From Candidatus Eiseniibacteriota bacterium (GTDB taxonomy: Bacteria; Eisenbacteria; RBG-16-71-46; CAIMUX01; WJJG01), in assembly GCA_023129715.1 (NCBI GenBank), contig JAGMBO010000003.1:1-64000 (forward strand): DNA of 64,000 nt, written 5' to 3'. A program made the translations under genes and the position numbers. Under the pieces are notes generated by a model that saw only the letters and a list, made by a program, of their open reading frames with translations, was not told the DNA's origin and ran no database searches. This document shows positions 1-8,968 of this stretch, piece by piece (the stretch's first letter is position 1; each line of letters opens with the position of its first letter).

Positions 1-120
1 CGCCCCTTCTCGGACCGTCACGACGTCCCTTGTCGGACCATGATTGCCAGGCCGGCGGCTGCCTGCTAGCGTCGTTGGGCAGCTGGGTGTTGGTGAGCGA
101 TGAGGCCGGAGGAGGGGCGC

Positions 121-2352
121 ATGGAACCAGCCGTGCCGGCCGGGCAGCGCTGGGAGGCAGCGGCGCTGAGGCGCCTGCGTTTCGCACTGACGGGGCTTTT
201 CCTGCTTCAGGGCCTCGGGGGCTTCCTGCCCGGGTCGTTGCTCTGGGGACTGAACCATCTCGCCTACGCGCCCACGCCGATTCGCCTGGCCCTTCCCCTG
301 GCCGGACTGCTCCTGCTCTGGACGCCGCTCCATCGCCCCCTGGGACGTTGGCTGATACACATTGCGGCGCCGCTCCTGCTCGGCCGGCGATGGGTGGCGT
401 TCCTGCTGCTGCCGGGTCTCGCGATGGGGATCTTCTGGCTGCTGCGGTGCCGGCTGCACTTCCTGGGGGATGGGTGGCTGCTCGGTGAGCTTTTGCATCG
501 CGGCCTGCCCTTTCATGGATTCGACTTCCTCGACTACTACCTCCATGCGCGTCTCTATGCCTGGCTCGGACTGGAGAGCGAACCGGCCGCGTTCCGTCTC
601 TTCGCCGTCGTCAGTACCGTCGCCGGCGGGGGCTATGTCGCCGCAGTGGCCTGGAGCGCCCGGCGCCTGACCGCCGATCCGGGCGAGCGGCTGCTGCTCT
701 TCGGGCTGCTGCTTTGCTTCGCTCCCGTGCAGATGTTCGCGGGGTATGTCGAATGCTATGCGCTGCTGGCGGTGGCACTCCTCCTCGTGCTGACGCTCTT
801 CGTCCTCCACTACCGCGAGCGCCTGCCGTCGTACTGGCCGGCCGCGGTCTATGGGGTCGCCTTGGCGATCCATCTCGACGCGCTCTTCCTGGCTCCGCTG
901 CCCGCCGCCTTGATCTTGCGGCCGCCCGCGTGGAACCGGGCCTCGCTGGGGCGCCGCCTCGCGAGCGTCGTCGCTCCGGTCGTAGCGTGCCTGATCTTGG
1001 CGGGTGTTCTCTTGCTCTTGGGAGGCTACAGCGAACGTTGGTTCAACCACGACTTCATCGCCAATCGCGGGGATCATCCGCTGCTGGTGCCCCTGCTGGG
1101 CGAGCGGGGGCTGTTGCGCCTGACCCATGCGAAGGACATCCTCAATCTCCTGCTTCTCCTGGCGCCGGTTCCCCTGGCGCTGCTCGCCGCCGTCGGCCGG
1201 CGCGGAACCGCCGACGGCGAAGGGGGGTGGGACAGACGGAAGGACGAGCGGAAGGACGAGCGAAAGGGCCGGCGGAAGGACGAGCGAAAGGGCCGGCGGA
1301 AGGACCGGCGGAAGGACCGAACGGAGAATCGGCGTGGATCAGCGCGCATTGAGCGGCTGCTGCTGCTCACCGCCGCGTGGTTGCTGTTCTTGATGGTCGT
1401 TCTCCACATGCGTCTGGGGGTGGTGCGCGACTGGGATCTTTTCGCGGCACAGGCGCCGGTCTTCGTCTTTGCGGCGTTCTTTCTTTGGCACGGGCGCACG
1501 GCGGGTGATGCGCGGGCCGGGTTGGTGGCGATGGCGCTCTCGGCCGGCCTGCTCCTCGCGGGGCCCTGGTTCTGGCTCAATGCAGGGACCGACCGCTCGC
1601 TCGCGCGCTTCCGCGATGTGATCACCGACATTCCGCAATTCCCGCGGGCCTATGCCCACGAGGAAATCGCCAAGTACTTCCGCAAGTCGGGCAATCTCGA
1701 CGAGGCGATGCGGGAGTACGAAATCTGCGCAACGATCCATCCGACCAATGCGCGTTTCCACGCCCTGCGTGGGGCGTTGCTCTACAGCCGGGGGGATCAA
1801 GAGGCGGCTCAAGGGGTCTTCGAGCGGGTCTGCGAGCTCGACTCGCTGAACGTCACGGCGATCGGCACGCTGGCGCGCATCCATGCCGAGAAGCAGGAGT
1901 TCGCCGAGGCTCTGCCCTATGCCCGTCGCCTGGCGGGCCATCGGCAAGAACAGGCCGCCTCGGCGATGATCCATGGCTTAGTGGCGGCCCAGTTCGGGCT
2001 CCTCGACGAGGCGATCGGGGCCTATGATCGGGCGATCCGCAAGGCGCCCGATCAGCTCGAGCTGCGCGAGCGGCTCGGTGCGTTGTTGATCGCCCAGGGC
2101 GACTATGCCCGGGCCGAGCGAGTCCTGCGGGTTGTGGTGCGCCTAGGCCGTAGAACCGAGACGGCGCTGGCCGGACTCCTGGTCGCCCTCTGGATGCCCT
2201 GTCAGCAGGATCCCGAGAGCTGCCGCGGGCCCGATGGCGAAGTCCGGCTGCGCGAAGCGCTTGCGTTGATCGAGCAACTCGACGAGCGGGGCGCGACCAG
2301 CGAGCAGATCGAGGCTTGGCGGGCCGAGATTCGCGCGCGTCTAGGCAGTTGA
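121..2352 (+). CDS. Polytopic membrane protein with C-terminal TPR repeats
   Basis: The N-terminal ~500 residues hold many hydrophobic segments, as in large integral membrane proteins of the GT-C/DUF2723 type. I cannot assign a catalytic motif. A hydrophilic Lys/Arg/Asp/Glu stretch (KDER/KGRR units) interrupts the membrane region between two transmembrane blocks. The last ~230 residues form TPR-like helices (AHEEIAKYFRKSGNLDEAMREY; FGLLDEAIGAYDRAIRKAPD). The start at 121 is preferred over an in-frame ATG at 100 because GGAGGAGGGG sits just upstream of it. The protein is about 743 residues long. rseP follows 145 bp downstream on the same strand. A role in envelope glycan or protein assembly is possible but is only inferred from the architecture. 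Confidence 0.8.
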   Translation: MEPAVPAGQRWEAAALRRLRFALTGLFLLQGLGGFLPGSLLWGLNHLAYAPTPIRLALPLAGLLLLWTPLHRPLGRWLIHIAAPLLLGRRWVAFLLLPGLAMGIFWLLRCRLHFLGDGWLLGELLHRGLPFHGFDFLDYYLHARLYAWLGLESEPAAFRLFAVVSTVAGGGYVAAVAWSARRLTADPGERLLLFGLLLCFAPVQMFAGYVECYALLAVALLLVLTLFVLHYRERLPSYWPAAVYGVALAIHLDALFLAPLPAALILRPPAWNRASLGRRLASVVAPVVACLILAGVLLLLGGYSERWFNHDFIANRGDHPLLVPLLGERGLLRLTHAKDILNLLLLLAPVPLALLAAVGRRGTADGEGGWDRRKDERKDERKGRRKDERKGRRKDRRKDRTENRRGSARIERLLLLTAAWLLFLMVVLHMRLGVVRDWDLFAAQAPVFVFAAFFLWHGRTAGDARAGLVAMALSAGLLLAGPWFWLNAGTDRSLARFRDVITDIPQFPRAYAHEEIAKYFRKSGNLDEAMREYEICATIHPTNARFHALRGALLYSRGDQEAAQGVFERVCELDSLNVTAIGTLARIHAEKQEFAEALPYARRLAGHRQEQAASAMIHGLVAAQFGLLDEAIGAYDRAIRKAPDQLELRERLGALLIAQGDYARAERVLRVVVRLGRRTETALAGLLVALWMPCQQDPESCRGPDGEVRLREALALIEQLDERGATSEQIEAWRAEIRARLGS
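1238..1321 (+). repeat. Seven 12-bp tandem repeats inside the TPR membrane gene
   Basis: Seven consecutive 12-nt units are built from GGAAGGACGAGC, GAAAGGGCCGGC and GGAAGGACCGGC variants. They are in frame and encode four-residue blocks (KDER, KDER, KGRR, KDER, KGRR, KDRR, KDRT). The block lies in a cytoplasmic or periplasmic loop between hydrophobic segments. The unit length is a multiple of three, so copy number can vary without breaking the frame. Confidence 0.9.
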
Positions 2353-2497
2353 CCTCCGGGCCTCCTGCTGCGTAGGTTCGGCACCGCTGGGAAGTTGCTG
2401 GCGGAACCCGCCGCGTTCTCGTGGCGGCCGCGGTCGCTGTGCTGCAGCTTGCCTACTTCTTGTTGCGCGCCGGATTGCTGGGAGGAGGGGACGACTG

Positions 2498-3589
2498 ATG
2501 CTGACCATGCTGGCCTTCATTCTTGTCATCGGGATCATCATCTTCGTCCACGAATTGGGACACTTCCTGGCGGCGAAATCGGTCGGTATTCGGGTGGAGA
2601 CCTTCTCGCTCGGCTATCCGCCCAAGATGATCGGCAAGCAAGTTGGAGAGACCGAGTACCGCGTCGGCTGGATCCCCTTGGGCGGCTACGTGAAGATGGC
2701 GGGCATGATCGATGAGAGCATGGATGGGGGGCCATCGATTACCGGGGCGCCCTGGGAATTCCAGTCTAAGAACACCTGGCAGAAGCTGTGGGTTATCTGC
2801 GCGGGCGTGCTGATGAACTTGCTGCTCGGGGTTGTGCTCTACACCGGGATTGCCGTGGTCAAGGGATTGCCCGAGGCGAGTGGTGCCGCGGTGGTCGGTG
2901 GCCTCACGCCGGGGTGGCCGGCCGAGGCGGCGGGGCTCGCGCCGGGTGACCGGATCGTCGCCATCGCCGGCATGGCGATCGAGAACTGGGACGATCTCCT
3001 GGAACAGATCCATCCGCGCGCCGGCCAGGAGATCGAGCTCGTTTACGAGCGCGGCGAGGAACGGCACGAGGTCCTCTTGACGCCTGAGGCGCACAGCGTC
3101 GAGGTCGACGGGGTGTCCCAGGAACAGGGACTGATCGGCATCGGTCCCGAGATCGTCTTCCGCCGCGGCGATGTCGGGGAGGTGCTCTTCTCGGGCGTCT
3201 ACGGGACGACGAATGTCATCGTCCTGGTCGCGACGAATGTCTGGAAGTTGATCACCTTCAAGGTCTCGGTCCGTGAGCTCGGCGGGCCGCTGATTATTGC
3301 CAAGATGTCAGGCGAGAGTGCGCGCCGCGGGCTCGTCTATCTGGTCAGCTTCATCGCTCTGATCAGCATCAACATCGGCTGTCTCAACCTGCTGCCGATC
3401 CCCGCCCTCGATGGGGGACAGGCGCTGATCATCATCTGTGAGGGTGTCGCCCGCCGGCAGATGCCGCTGCGGGTGCGGATCGCGCTGCAGCAGGTCGGGA
3501 TGGTGCTGATCTTGGGACTCATCGTGCTGATCATCGTCAACGATGTTCAGCGAGTCGTCGACTTCGGCTGGCTGAAGAACCTCTTCTGA
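2498..3589 (+). CDS. rseP: RIP site-2 zinc metalloprotease RseP
   Basis: This is an intramembrane zinc metalloprotease of the M50 family, which cleaves anti-sigma factors and remnant signal peptides within the inner membrane. The HExxH zinc motif (HELGH, residues 18-22) lies in the first membrane segment. A conserved GGYVKMAGM loop follows. One PDZ domain spans roughly residues 125-200 (E. coli RseP has two). The second metal motif is the LDGGQ near residue 307. The last segments are hydrophobic. At 363 residues the length is normal for single-PDZ members. The start has a strong GGAGGAGGGG ribosome site. The usual neighbours dxr, bamA and uppS are not adjacent here. Confidence 0.95.
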   Translation: MLTMLAFILVIGIIIFVHELGHFLAAKSVGIRVETFSLGYPPKMIGKQVGETEYRVGWIPLGGYVKMAGMIDESMDGGPSITGAPWEFQSKNTWQKLWVICAGVLMNLLLGVVLYTGIAVVKGLPEASGAAVVGGLTPGWPAEAAGLAPGDRIVAIAGMAIENWDDLLEQIHPRAGQEIELVYERGEERHEVLLTPEAHSVEVDGVSQEQGLIGIGPEIVFRRGDVGEVLFSGVYGTTNVIVLVATNVWKLITFKVSVRELGGPLIIAKMSGESARRGLVYLVSFIALISINIGCLNLLPIPALDGGQALIIICEGVARRQMPLRVRIALQQVGMVLILGLIVLIIVNDVQRVVDFGWLKNLF

Positions 3590-3678
3590 TCTCCAGGTGC
3601 GCGCTCCTCAGTCCGTCCGTTCATGCCCTGTCTCTGCCTGAATGGCCTCGCCGGTCGGGCACGCAGCGAGATGCGGGG

Positions 3679-3701
3679 GCCGGGGTGGCGTCTACCCCGG
3701 C
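3679..3701 (+). terminator. GC hairpin downstream of rseP
   Basis: GCCGGGGT and ACCCCGGC form a perfect 8-bp stem with a 7-nt loop, about 90 bp after the rseP stop. No T-tract follows, so a terminator role is weakly supported. Confidence 0.25.
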
Positions 3702-3883
3702 GCGCGCCGGTCCCGAAGACCCCGCCCGGCCCCCCCCACTTCGCCATCTCCGGGAGTCCTGGGACTGACTTCCCCCTTGCGTCCCACGTGAGCTCGGCTA
3801 TCCTCTGGCCTTCAGCTGAGTCGCAGCCTGTTTCCCGAGGATGTCGACCCGGCCGGCAGGGAGCAGTTCGAGGTTCTGGGCTC

Positions 3884-4783
3884 TTGGAACAGTCCGGCAG
3901 GGAAGGTCATATCCTCGTCTGGATGCGGGATGCGATCCTCGCCGATCGCGTCCGCAGCACGTTTGGCGAGGCGCGCTATCGCACGACTTGGGCTGCGGCC
4001 CTGCCCGAGGCGATTGCCGCCGTCGACCGGGAATTCCCCTCTGCCGTGGCCTGCACTCTCCTGGGCAAGACGCCCTCCCTGATGGACCTCGAGACCCTGC
4101 TCGCCTACCGGGCGCTCGGCCGTCACTTCGCCAGTTTGCCGCCCTTGCCCATCTGGGCGCTCACCGAACACGCCGCAGAGCTGGCTCGGGAGATCGATCT
4201 CCTCGATCTGCCGGTGCGTCTCGTGCCGCTGGCGAGCGGCGCCGAAGAGCTCGTGCGGCAGGTGTGCGCCGCGCTGCGCGGTGAGCGGTGTGAACAGTGT
4301 GAGCGACGTACCGACCACGAGCTCGATTCGCGCGAGGTGCTCCTTCTGCTCGAGAAGCCCGAGCAAGCCCGCTTTCTTGCGCGGTACCTGGCCGCGCGGG
4401 GGATTCGCGCCCGGGTGGTGAGGGGCCCTGATGAGGCCCTCGGGCGGCTCCGTCGACGGGGGGCGGGGATCCTGGTCTGCGGGGACTTCACTCTGCGCCA
4501 GGGGGCCGGGAGCGCGCTGTGGGGTTGGCTCGAAAGACAGGGCCACCGACTGCCGGTGCTCCTGGTCGCCTCGGATGGCGAATGGCTGACCCATGTTTCC
4601 CCGCTCGCGCTGCCGCAGGGCATCGTCAACGTCCTCGCCCAGCCGATCCAGGTCGGGGCGCTCGAAGCCGCCTTGCGGCGGCTGTTGCGCCTGAGCACGG
4701 GGCCCGGCGCCGGCGGACCCATCTGCGGGAATGCTTTGGGCGGGCATGTTGCCCGGGGTGCCGGTGTGTTTACGAGGCACTGA
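3884..4783 (+). CDS. Tandem degenerate receiver (REC-like) protein
   Basis: Two response-regulator receiver-like folds can be recognised. The first covers about residues 8-130 and starts at GHILVWMRDA. The second covers about residues 150-270 and starts at EVLLLLEKPE. The first has no phosphoacceptor Asp in the expected place. The second keeps a possible Asp (ILVCGDF, residue 201) but has Gln253 where receivers have the invariant Lys (LAQPIQ in place of TKPF). No output domain follows. The frame is open upstream to 3623. I chose the TTG at 3884 because it leaves the first beta strand intact, with GAGG about 10 nt upstream. An ATG at 3923 would cut into the domain. The protein probably acts as a phosphorylation-independent scaffold, which is an inference. 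The start is uncertain. Confidence 0.65.
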   Translation: MEQSGREGHILVWMRDAILADRVRSTFGEARYRTTWAAALPEAIAAVDREFPSAVACTLLGKTPSLMDLETLLAYRALGRHFASLPPLPIWALTEHAAELAREIDLLDLPVRLVPLASGAEELVRQVCAALRGERCEQCERRTDHELDSREVLLLLEKPEQARFLARYLAARGIRARVVRGPDEALGRLRRRGAGILVCGDFTLRQGAGSALWGWLERQGHRLPVLLVASDGEWLTHVSPLALPQGIVNVLAQPIQVGALEAALRRLLRLSTGPGAGGPICGNALGGHVARGAGVFTRH

Positions 4784-4799
4784 GCGTGGAGGATCGATC

Positions 4800-5132
4800 G
4801 TGAGGGCTGCTTCTGGATTGCTGCTCTGCGGAGCCTGCCTGGCCTTCCTCGGCTACTGTTTGCGCGAGGGGGCGAAGGAGAGGGAGGATCCCGCTACCGC
4901 GCCGGCGGTCATGGGGTGGGAGGGAGCCGCCGTGCCGTCCGATTCGGCGAGCGAGGCCGACTTCGCGGGAGAGGTGATCATCACTGCCCTCGAGTCGGAG
5001 GCAGCAGCGTTACCGTGGGGCGGGGGACCCGCGCGTGTCCCGGGCATTCCAACAGGTAATCTGCAATCTGCCGCGGTCGTCCCATTCCGTCAAGACGCTG
5101 ACGAGACGCCCCGCCGCATCGCGAATCGCTAG
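4800..5132 (+). CDS. Small protein with N-terminal membrane segment
   Basis: This is a 110-residue protein of unknown function. A GTG start at 4800 has GGAGG 7 nt upstream and begins 16 bp after the degenerate receiver gene, so the two are probably co-transcribed. The N-terminus is a short hydrophobic helix (SGLLLCGACLAFLGYC), and the remainder is hydrophilic and low in complexity. The helix could be an anchor or an uncleaved signal. I recognise no family. The ribosome site and spacing support it as a real gene, but conservation is unknown. Confidence 0.5.
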   Translation: MRAASGLLLCGACLAFLGYCLREGAKEREDPATAPAVMGWEGAAVPSDSASEADFAGEVIITALESEAAALPWGGGPARVPGIPTGNLQSAAVVPFRQDADETPRRIANR

Positions 5133-5234
5133 ATGCCCACTCCATAACAGCCACAGGAACGGGCCGGATGGCCTCCGGCGCCGGCGGTCACGAGCACAGG
5201 CGTTGTACGATCGCCCGGGTCCCAGATGATGCCC

Positions 5235-7628
5235 TTATCTAATCAGCAAGATCCGTCGTACTTTCGCAAAGTCGTCGGCCCGGAGTTCAAGGAAGTAGAC
5301 GCCCGGTGCGACATCCAGGGCCGGACTCCAGGTTAGTTGCTGGTGCCCCGCTGGGCGAATGTCATTCACCAGCCGTGCCACCGCGCGACCACCAACATCG
5401 AGAACGCGCAGGGATACGTGCGCCTTCCGCTGCAGCGAGTACATGATACTGGTCTCATCAAAGAACGGGTTCGGGTTGCAGGGAGCCAAGCCCCAGGAGA
5501 ACGAAACTTGATCCGCAGGCGGCACATCCGAATAATCGACAACCGGGATGCGACTCTCGAATGTCAGGTAGTCGTGTGCCGTCACAACCAGTTCCAAGCT
5601 ATCCACCGCGCTGATCGATTGGGCAAAGGTCACTTCGGCATCCCCTGAGGGTGCGGCGAATGCCCGACCGTACAGGATCGTGTCTCGAGAGAGTGCGACA
5701 AGTGCACCCGGGACCCCAGTCTCGATCGTCACCGCGGTGGCACTCGTTTCAATGCTCCCGGGAGCAGAAACCGTCATCGTGCCGGGTGTGTCGGTCCAGA
5801 TATCCAGCGCGGGATCCCCCAGCACGTTGGTGGAGTAGAACTGCCAGCGATGAGCGCCCGGCTCATACTCATCCGGGAGGTCAATGAATGGAACCGTCTC
5901 ATCCTTGGATCTTGTGTTCGCGGCTCCAATTGTGGTGAACCCTTCCCCGAAAATCGCGTCCACGAATTCTCGATTGTAGTGTTGACCGGGTCCGTTGGTT
6001 GTTCCCTCGGTGAACCACCCATAGCGCGTGTTGGCAACCAGGCTGACACAGAAATGCTCATTCAAGTGCATCCTCTCGGCGATGCAGTCATAATCATGAT
6101 ACCAACTGCCGGAGGCAAAGTTATCAAATGCTGCTACGAGGCATCCTTGTGTGTAGAGAATGCAGTAGCTGTGCGATACACCGTCGTTCAGGAACGTTTC
6201 GTCGGTCACGTCAAAGTAACGGGTCTTCATGCAGTAGTAACCATTGGCATGACCGTTGTGACACACTAAATGCACGCCGGCATTGATCGCCGAGATCATT
6301 TCGGTGCTGTCCCATTCAGCCTCGCGGTCGTATAGCTTCTCGAGGGAGTAGCTGAGGGGGACCCCCTGGGTCGTAAAGCCGTTGCTACTACAGGAGCCAG
6401 TCAACTCATCCAGCATGTCCCCGCCCCAGGTGAGCGGGTCCTCATACAGATGTTCGCCCAAGAAGAGCGCACTCCGGATCTCGGTGGTCACCGGTGCTGT
6501 TTGATAGCGGATCGTCTTGGTGATGAAGGTGGCGATCTCGGCCTCCCTGTCCACTGGGAGACGACCCACGTGGACTTCGGCGTAGAAATCCTCCTCGCCA
6601 GACTCACCCCAAAGAGTGTCTCCATCCGCGTTCCAGCTTCCGTCGAGTCCCGCGAAGTAGCAGTCGGCCGGTATGTGGTGATCGACGACTGGCCAGCCGC
6701 CGGAAATCACGGTTGCAGAAAGCCCGCGGTAGGGAACGATTTGTCCAGGTTCATCGTGGGGACCGTCGGCATCGCCCCCCAGAAGGACCCAGGAAACGCT
6801 GTGATTCAGGTACTCATCTGCGATGCACATGCGGATCTCTTCGGGCGTGTCCGCACCCGAGTAGTTGGTCTCAATGAATTCTATAGTCTTGATCTTGGTT
6901 CGTATTCCTCGGCGGTTGTAGAAGTCGGCGAGAGGCTGGAAATCGTCGTGATAGGTCTCCCTGGTGATGATGAGATACTCGTATGCATCGTCCCGGGTGC
7001 TTGGGCGCGGCGCATAGCTTGCCAGCATCTCGGGGTTGTTCGTCCTGGAAGCTGCCGCCTCCATGACCTGGAACGAGGTGGGCAACATCGCAAGCGCGCG
7101 GCGGGATTCGTCGGTCACTTCAGTATGAAGGCGGATCGTCACCTCTCGGTAGTAGGTCACCGTCCCAGTGTGTGGAAGATAGACGAGCGGGGTGAATGCC
7201 CCCGTGGCGATCGCGAGGCCGTTGGCGTAGTTCGTGCGCACGGTGGGAGCTATCTGGCGCGGCCACGGTGTGTCGCTCGCATAGACCGCCTCGTTCACGA
7301 CCCAGGTTCCGGAAGGCTTCGATGACGTCGGGCGAACCGACTGCTGAGGGAGAAGACGGTAGGAGCCCTCGAGAGTCACGGGATTCTGCGGGCTCACTTC
7401 TATAGAAAACACCGCCTCTCCGGGCGGCAAGAGGATCTCCATGCCCCGGAAGGGAAGCGTGGGTGTGCCGATCTCCCCTGCAGAATAGGTGTCTTCGAAG
7501 ACGATGACGTGATAGTCGCGGAACGGTACCACGCGAGGTGCATCGAACTCGTACGTATACTCGACCACGGACGCCGCCGCAGCTGCGGTCAGGGAAAGCA
7601 GGAGGCCACAGGTTAGCACACTCCGCAT
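5235..7628 (-). CDS. Secreted gingipain-type C25 cysteine protease with FlgD-like C-terminal domain
   Basis: This is a 797-residue secreted protease of the peptidase C25 family. Its parts in order are a signal peptide (residues 1-19), a C25 propeptide-like region (~25-200), the catalytic domain (~215-610), an Ig-like linker (~615-700) and a FlgD-Ig/type-IX-like C-terminal domain (~715-797, starting PCNPNPF and ending GVYFLELRAD...ILLIR). The catalytic dyad candidates are His460 (CHNGHANG) and Cys496 (YTQGCLVAA). The start follows a GAGGAGGGAG ribosome site. Base composition is lower in GC than in the neighbours: positions 6121-6180 hold 27 G/C of 60, against 41 of 60 at 8221-8280 in the nitroreductase. 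That suggests recent acquisition or relaxed selection. In Bacteroidota, C25 enzymes are exported by the type IX system and process surface proteins. Whether that route exists here is not shown. Confidence 0.9.
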   Translation of the reverse strand: MRSVLTCGLLLSLTAAAAASVVEYTYEFDAPRVVPFRDYHVIVFEDTYSAGEIGTPTLPFRGMEILLPPGEAVFSIEVSPQNPVTLEGSYRLLPQQSVRPTSSKPSGTWVVNEAVYASDTPWPRQIAPTVRTNYANGLAIATGAFTPLVYLPHTGTVTYYREVTIRLHTEVTDESRRALAMLPTSFQVMEAAASRTNNPEMLASYAPRPSTRDDAYEYLIITRETYHDDFQPLADFYNRRGIRTKIKTIEFIETNYSGADTPEEIRMCIADEYLNHSVSWVLLGGDADGPHDEPGQIVPYRGLSATVISGGWPVVDHHIPADCYFAGLDGSWNADGDTLWGESGEEDFYAEVHVGRLPVDREAEIATFITKTIRYQTAPVTTEIRSALFLGEHLYEDPLTWGGDMLDELTGSCSSNGFTTQGVPLSYSLEKLYDREAEWDSTEMISAINAGVHLVCHNGHANGYYCMKTRYFDVTDETFLNDGVSHSYCILYTQGCLVAAFDNFASGSWYHDYDCIAERMHLNEHFCVSLVANTRYGWFTEGTTNGPGQHYNREFVDAIFGEGFTTIGAANTRSKDETVPFIDLPDEYEPGAHRWQFYSTNVLGDPALDIWTDTPGTMTVSAPGSIETSATAVTIETGVPGALVALSRDTILYGRAFAAPSGDAEVTFAQSISAVDSLELVVTAHDYLTFESRIPVVDYSDVPPADQVSFSWGLAPCNPNPFFDETSIMYSLQRKAHVSLRVLDVGGRAVARLVNDIRPAGHQQLTWSPALDVAPGVYFLELRADDFAKVRRILLIR

Positions 7629-7706
7629 AGCGAACTCCCTCCTCGGCGATGCTCGAAGACCGCGGCAGAGCGGGACTGCGAATTCCGATAACAGTCTTGC
7701 CTAAGG

Positions 7707-7735
7707 ACCATAACACTCGATATCTTGATGCTCAA
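7707..7735 (-). promoter_or_regulatory. Candidate sigma70-like promoter of the C25 protease gene
   Basis: Read on the minus strand, TTGAGC (-35) is followed by a 17-nt spacer and TATGGT (-10). Each box matches the consensus at four of six positions. It lies about 80 bp upstream of the protease start, in the most AT-rich part of the gap. Confidence 0.4.
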
Positions 7736-7845
7736 TCGCGATCCGTGACATTGACGGCGGTGCATCTGCAGACGCGCCGCCGGCGGAGCACGGTGGACGC
7801 GTCCGCCCCTTGAGTGGCGGGATCGATGTCGGTGCCCATGAGTAG

Positions 7846-8115
7846 GCCGCATCGGGTGCCGTCGAGGAAGGAAGTGCCGGGACGCACTACCGGCTGGCCC
7901 TTCCCGGGCAGGTCAAGATCGCCTGCTGCGATGTCGCCGGGCGGTGTCTCGAGCGGCGGCGGATGGGTTGACAGGCGGCTGGGGACGATTACATCGGCTG
8001 GCGCGCGAACGAGTCTGTCGAGGGCGTGCTATTCTTCCGCTTGCTGTGCGTGGAGAGACGGTCGGCCGAGGCGCGTGTCGCATCGTGCACTAGCGTGGAG
8101 AAGCTGGGAGGATGA
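7846..8115 (+). pseudogene. Decayed 3' end of a secreted-protein gene (FlgD-Ig-like C-terminal domain)
   Basis: One plus-strand frame stays open from 7846 to a stop at 8113-8115, except for a single TGA at 7969. Before that TGA it reads RLALPGQVKIACCDVAGR. This matches the first half of the FlgD-Ig/type-IX-like C-terminal domains seen elsewhere in the window (compare GAYDVAGRLVRTL at 19.8 kb). After the TGA it reads AAGDDYIGWRANES, then EGVLFFRLLCVERRSAEARV, matching the second half (GEHRIEWDG...GVDFYRLRADG). There is no start codon or upstream body, and a TAG lies just before 7846. I infer that this is the remnant of a deleted secreted-protein gene. It ends 2 bp before the nitroreductase start. 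Confidence 0.6.
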
Positions 8116-8116
8116 G

Positions 8117-8905
8117 ATGATTACCAATCCCGTTATCGATACACTGATGCGGCGTTCTTCGGTTCGCGCCTATCGGCAGGAGATGCCCTCCGAGGAAGTC
8201 ATCGAGACGATCGTGCGCGCCGGCCAGCAGGCGCCCTTTGCGATGCAGCTCTGCAGTGTGCTGCTGGAGCGCGGGGGAAAGATTCCCTGGGGGGCGCCGA
8301 TCAACTTCAGCATCTGTATCGATGTCGAACGCATCAGGCTGATCGCGGAAAAGCGGGGCTGGCAGGTTCGCTTGAACGATCTGCTCCTTCTGCTATTCGG
8401 CCTTCAAGACGCCGCCTACATGGCGCAGAACATGGTCATCGCGGCCGAGTCACTGGGGCTGGGTAGTTGCTTCATCGGGGCGGCGCCGATGATGGCGCCG
8501 CAGATCGTCGAGCGCTTCCACCTGCCGCCCAAGGTGTTCCCGCTTGTCATGCTGGTGATGGGATATCCCTCCGAGCGCCAGCCGCGACGCCCGCGCTATC
8601 CGCTGAGTTTCACGCTCTTCGAGGGCGAGTATCCCGAACTCAGCGACGAGGCGATTGAAGAGGCGATGCAGGTGATGGATGAGGGATACCTGGCACAGGA
8701 CTACTATCGCAAGCTCGGCGCAATGATTCCGATTCAGGGAGATCGGGCCGAGACCGAAACGCCTGAGACCTACTCCTGGACCGAGCACATCTCGCGCAAG
8801 CTACAGTGGCATCCCTCGGGCGAAGGGCTGCTGGAGAATCTCCGGCGCTGCGGGTTCGATCTATGCCCATCGGACGTCGCGCCGGACACCGGCAGCGATG
8901 CCTAG
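8117..8905 (+). CDS. Nitroreductase family protein
   Basis: This 262-residue protein is probably an FMN-dependent oxidoreductase of the nitroreductase superfamily. The N-terminal FMN phosphate-binding motif is present (RRSSVRAYRQEM), and so is the later GLGSCFIGA segment typical of the family. The chosen ATG at 8117 is preceded by GGGAGG, although the frame is open upstream to 7814. An extra ~60-residue C-terminal tail (YLAQDYYRKL...TWTEHISRKL region) is longer than in minimal nitroreductases. The substrate cannot be predicted. It stands alone between a pseudogene remnant and a convergent ABC operon. Confidence 0.88.
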   Translation: MITNPVIDTLMRRSSVRAYRQEMPSEEVIETIVRAGQQAPFAMQLCSVLLERGGKIPWGAPINFSICIDVERIRLIAEKRGWQVRLNDLLLLLFGLQDAAYMAQNMVIAAESLGLGSCFIGAAPMMAPQIVERFHLPPKVFPLVMLVMGYPSERQPRRPRYPLSFTLFEGEYPELSDEAIEEAMQVMDEGYLAQDYYRKLGAMIPIQGDRAETETPETYSWTEHISRKLQWHPSGEGLLENLRRCGFDLCPSDVAPDTGSDA

Positions 8906-8968
8906 ATCGCTCTGCACGAGTCTTGCCCAGGGATAGGTGTCCGGTCCCGACGGCTGCAAGAACCTCGA

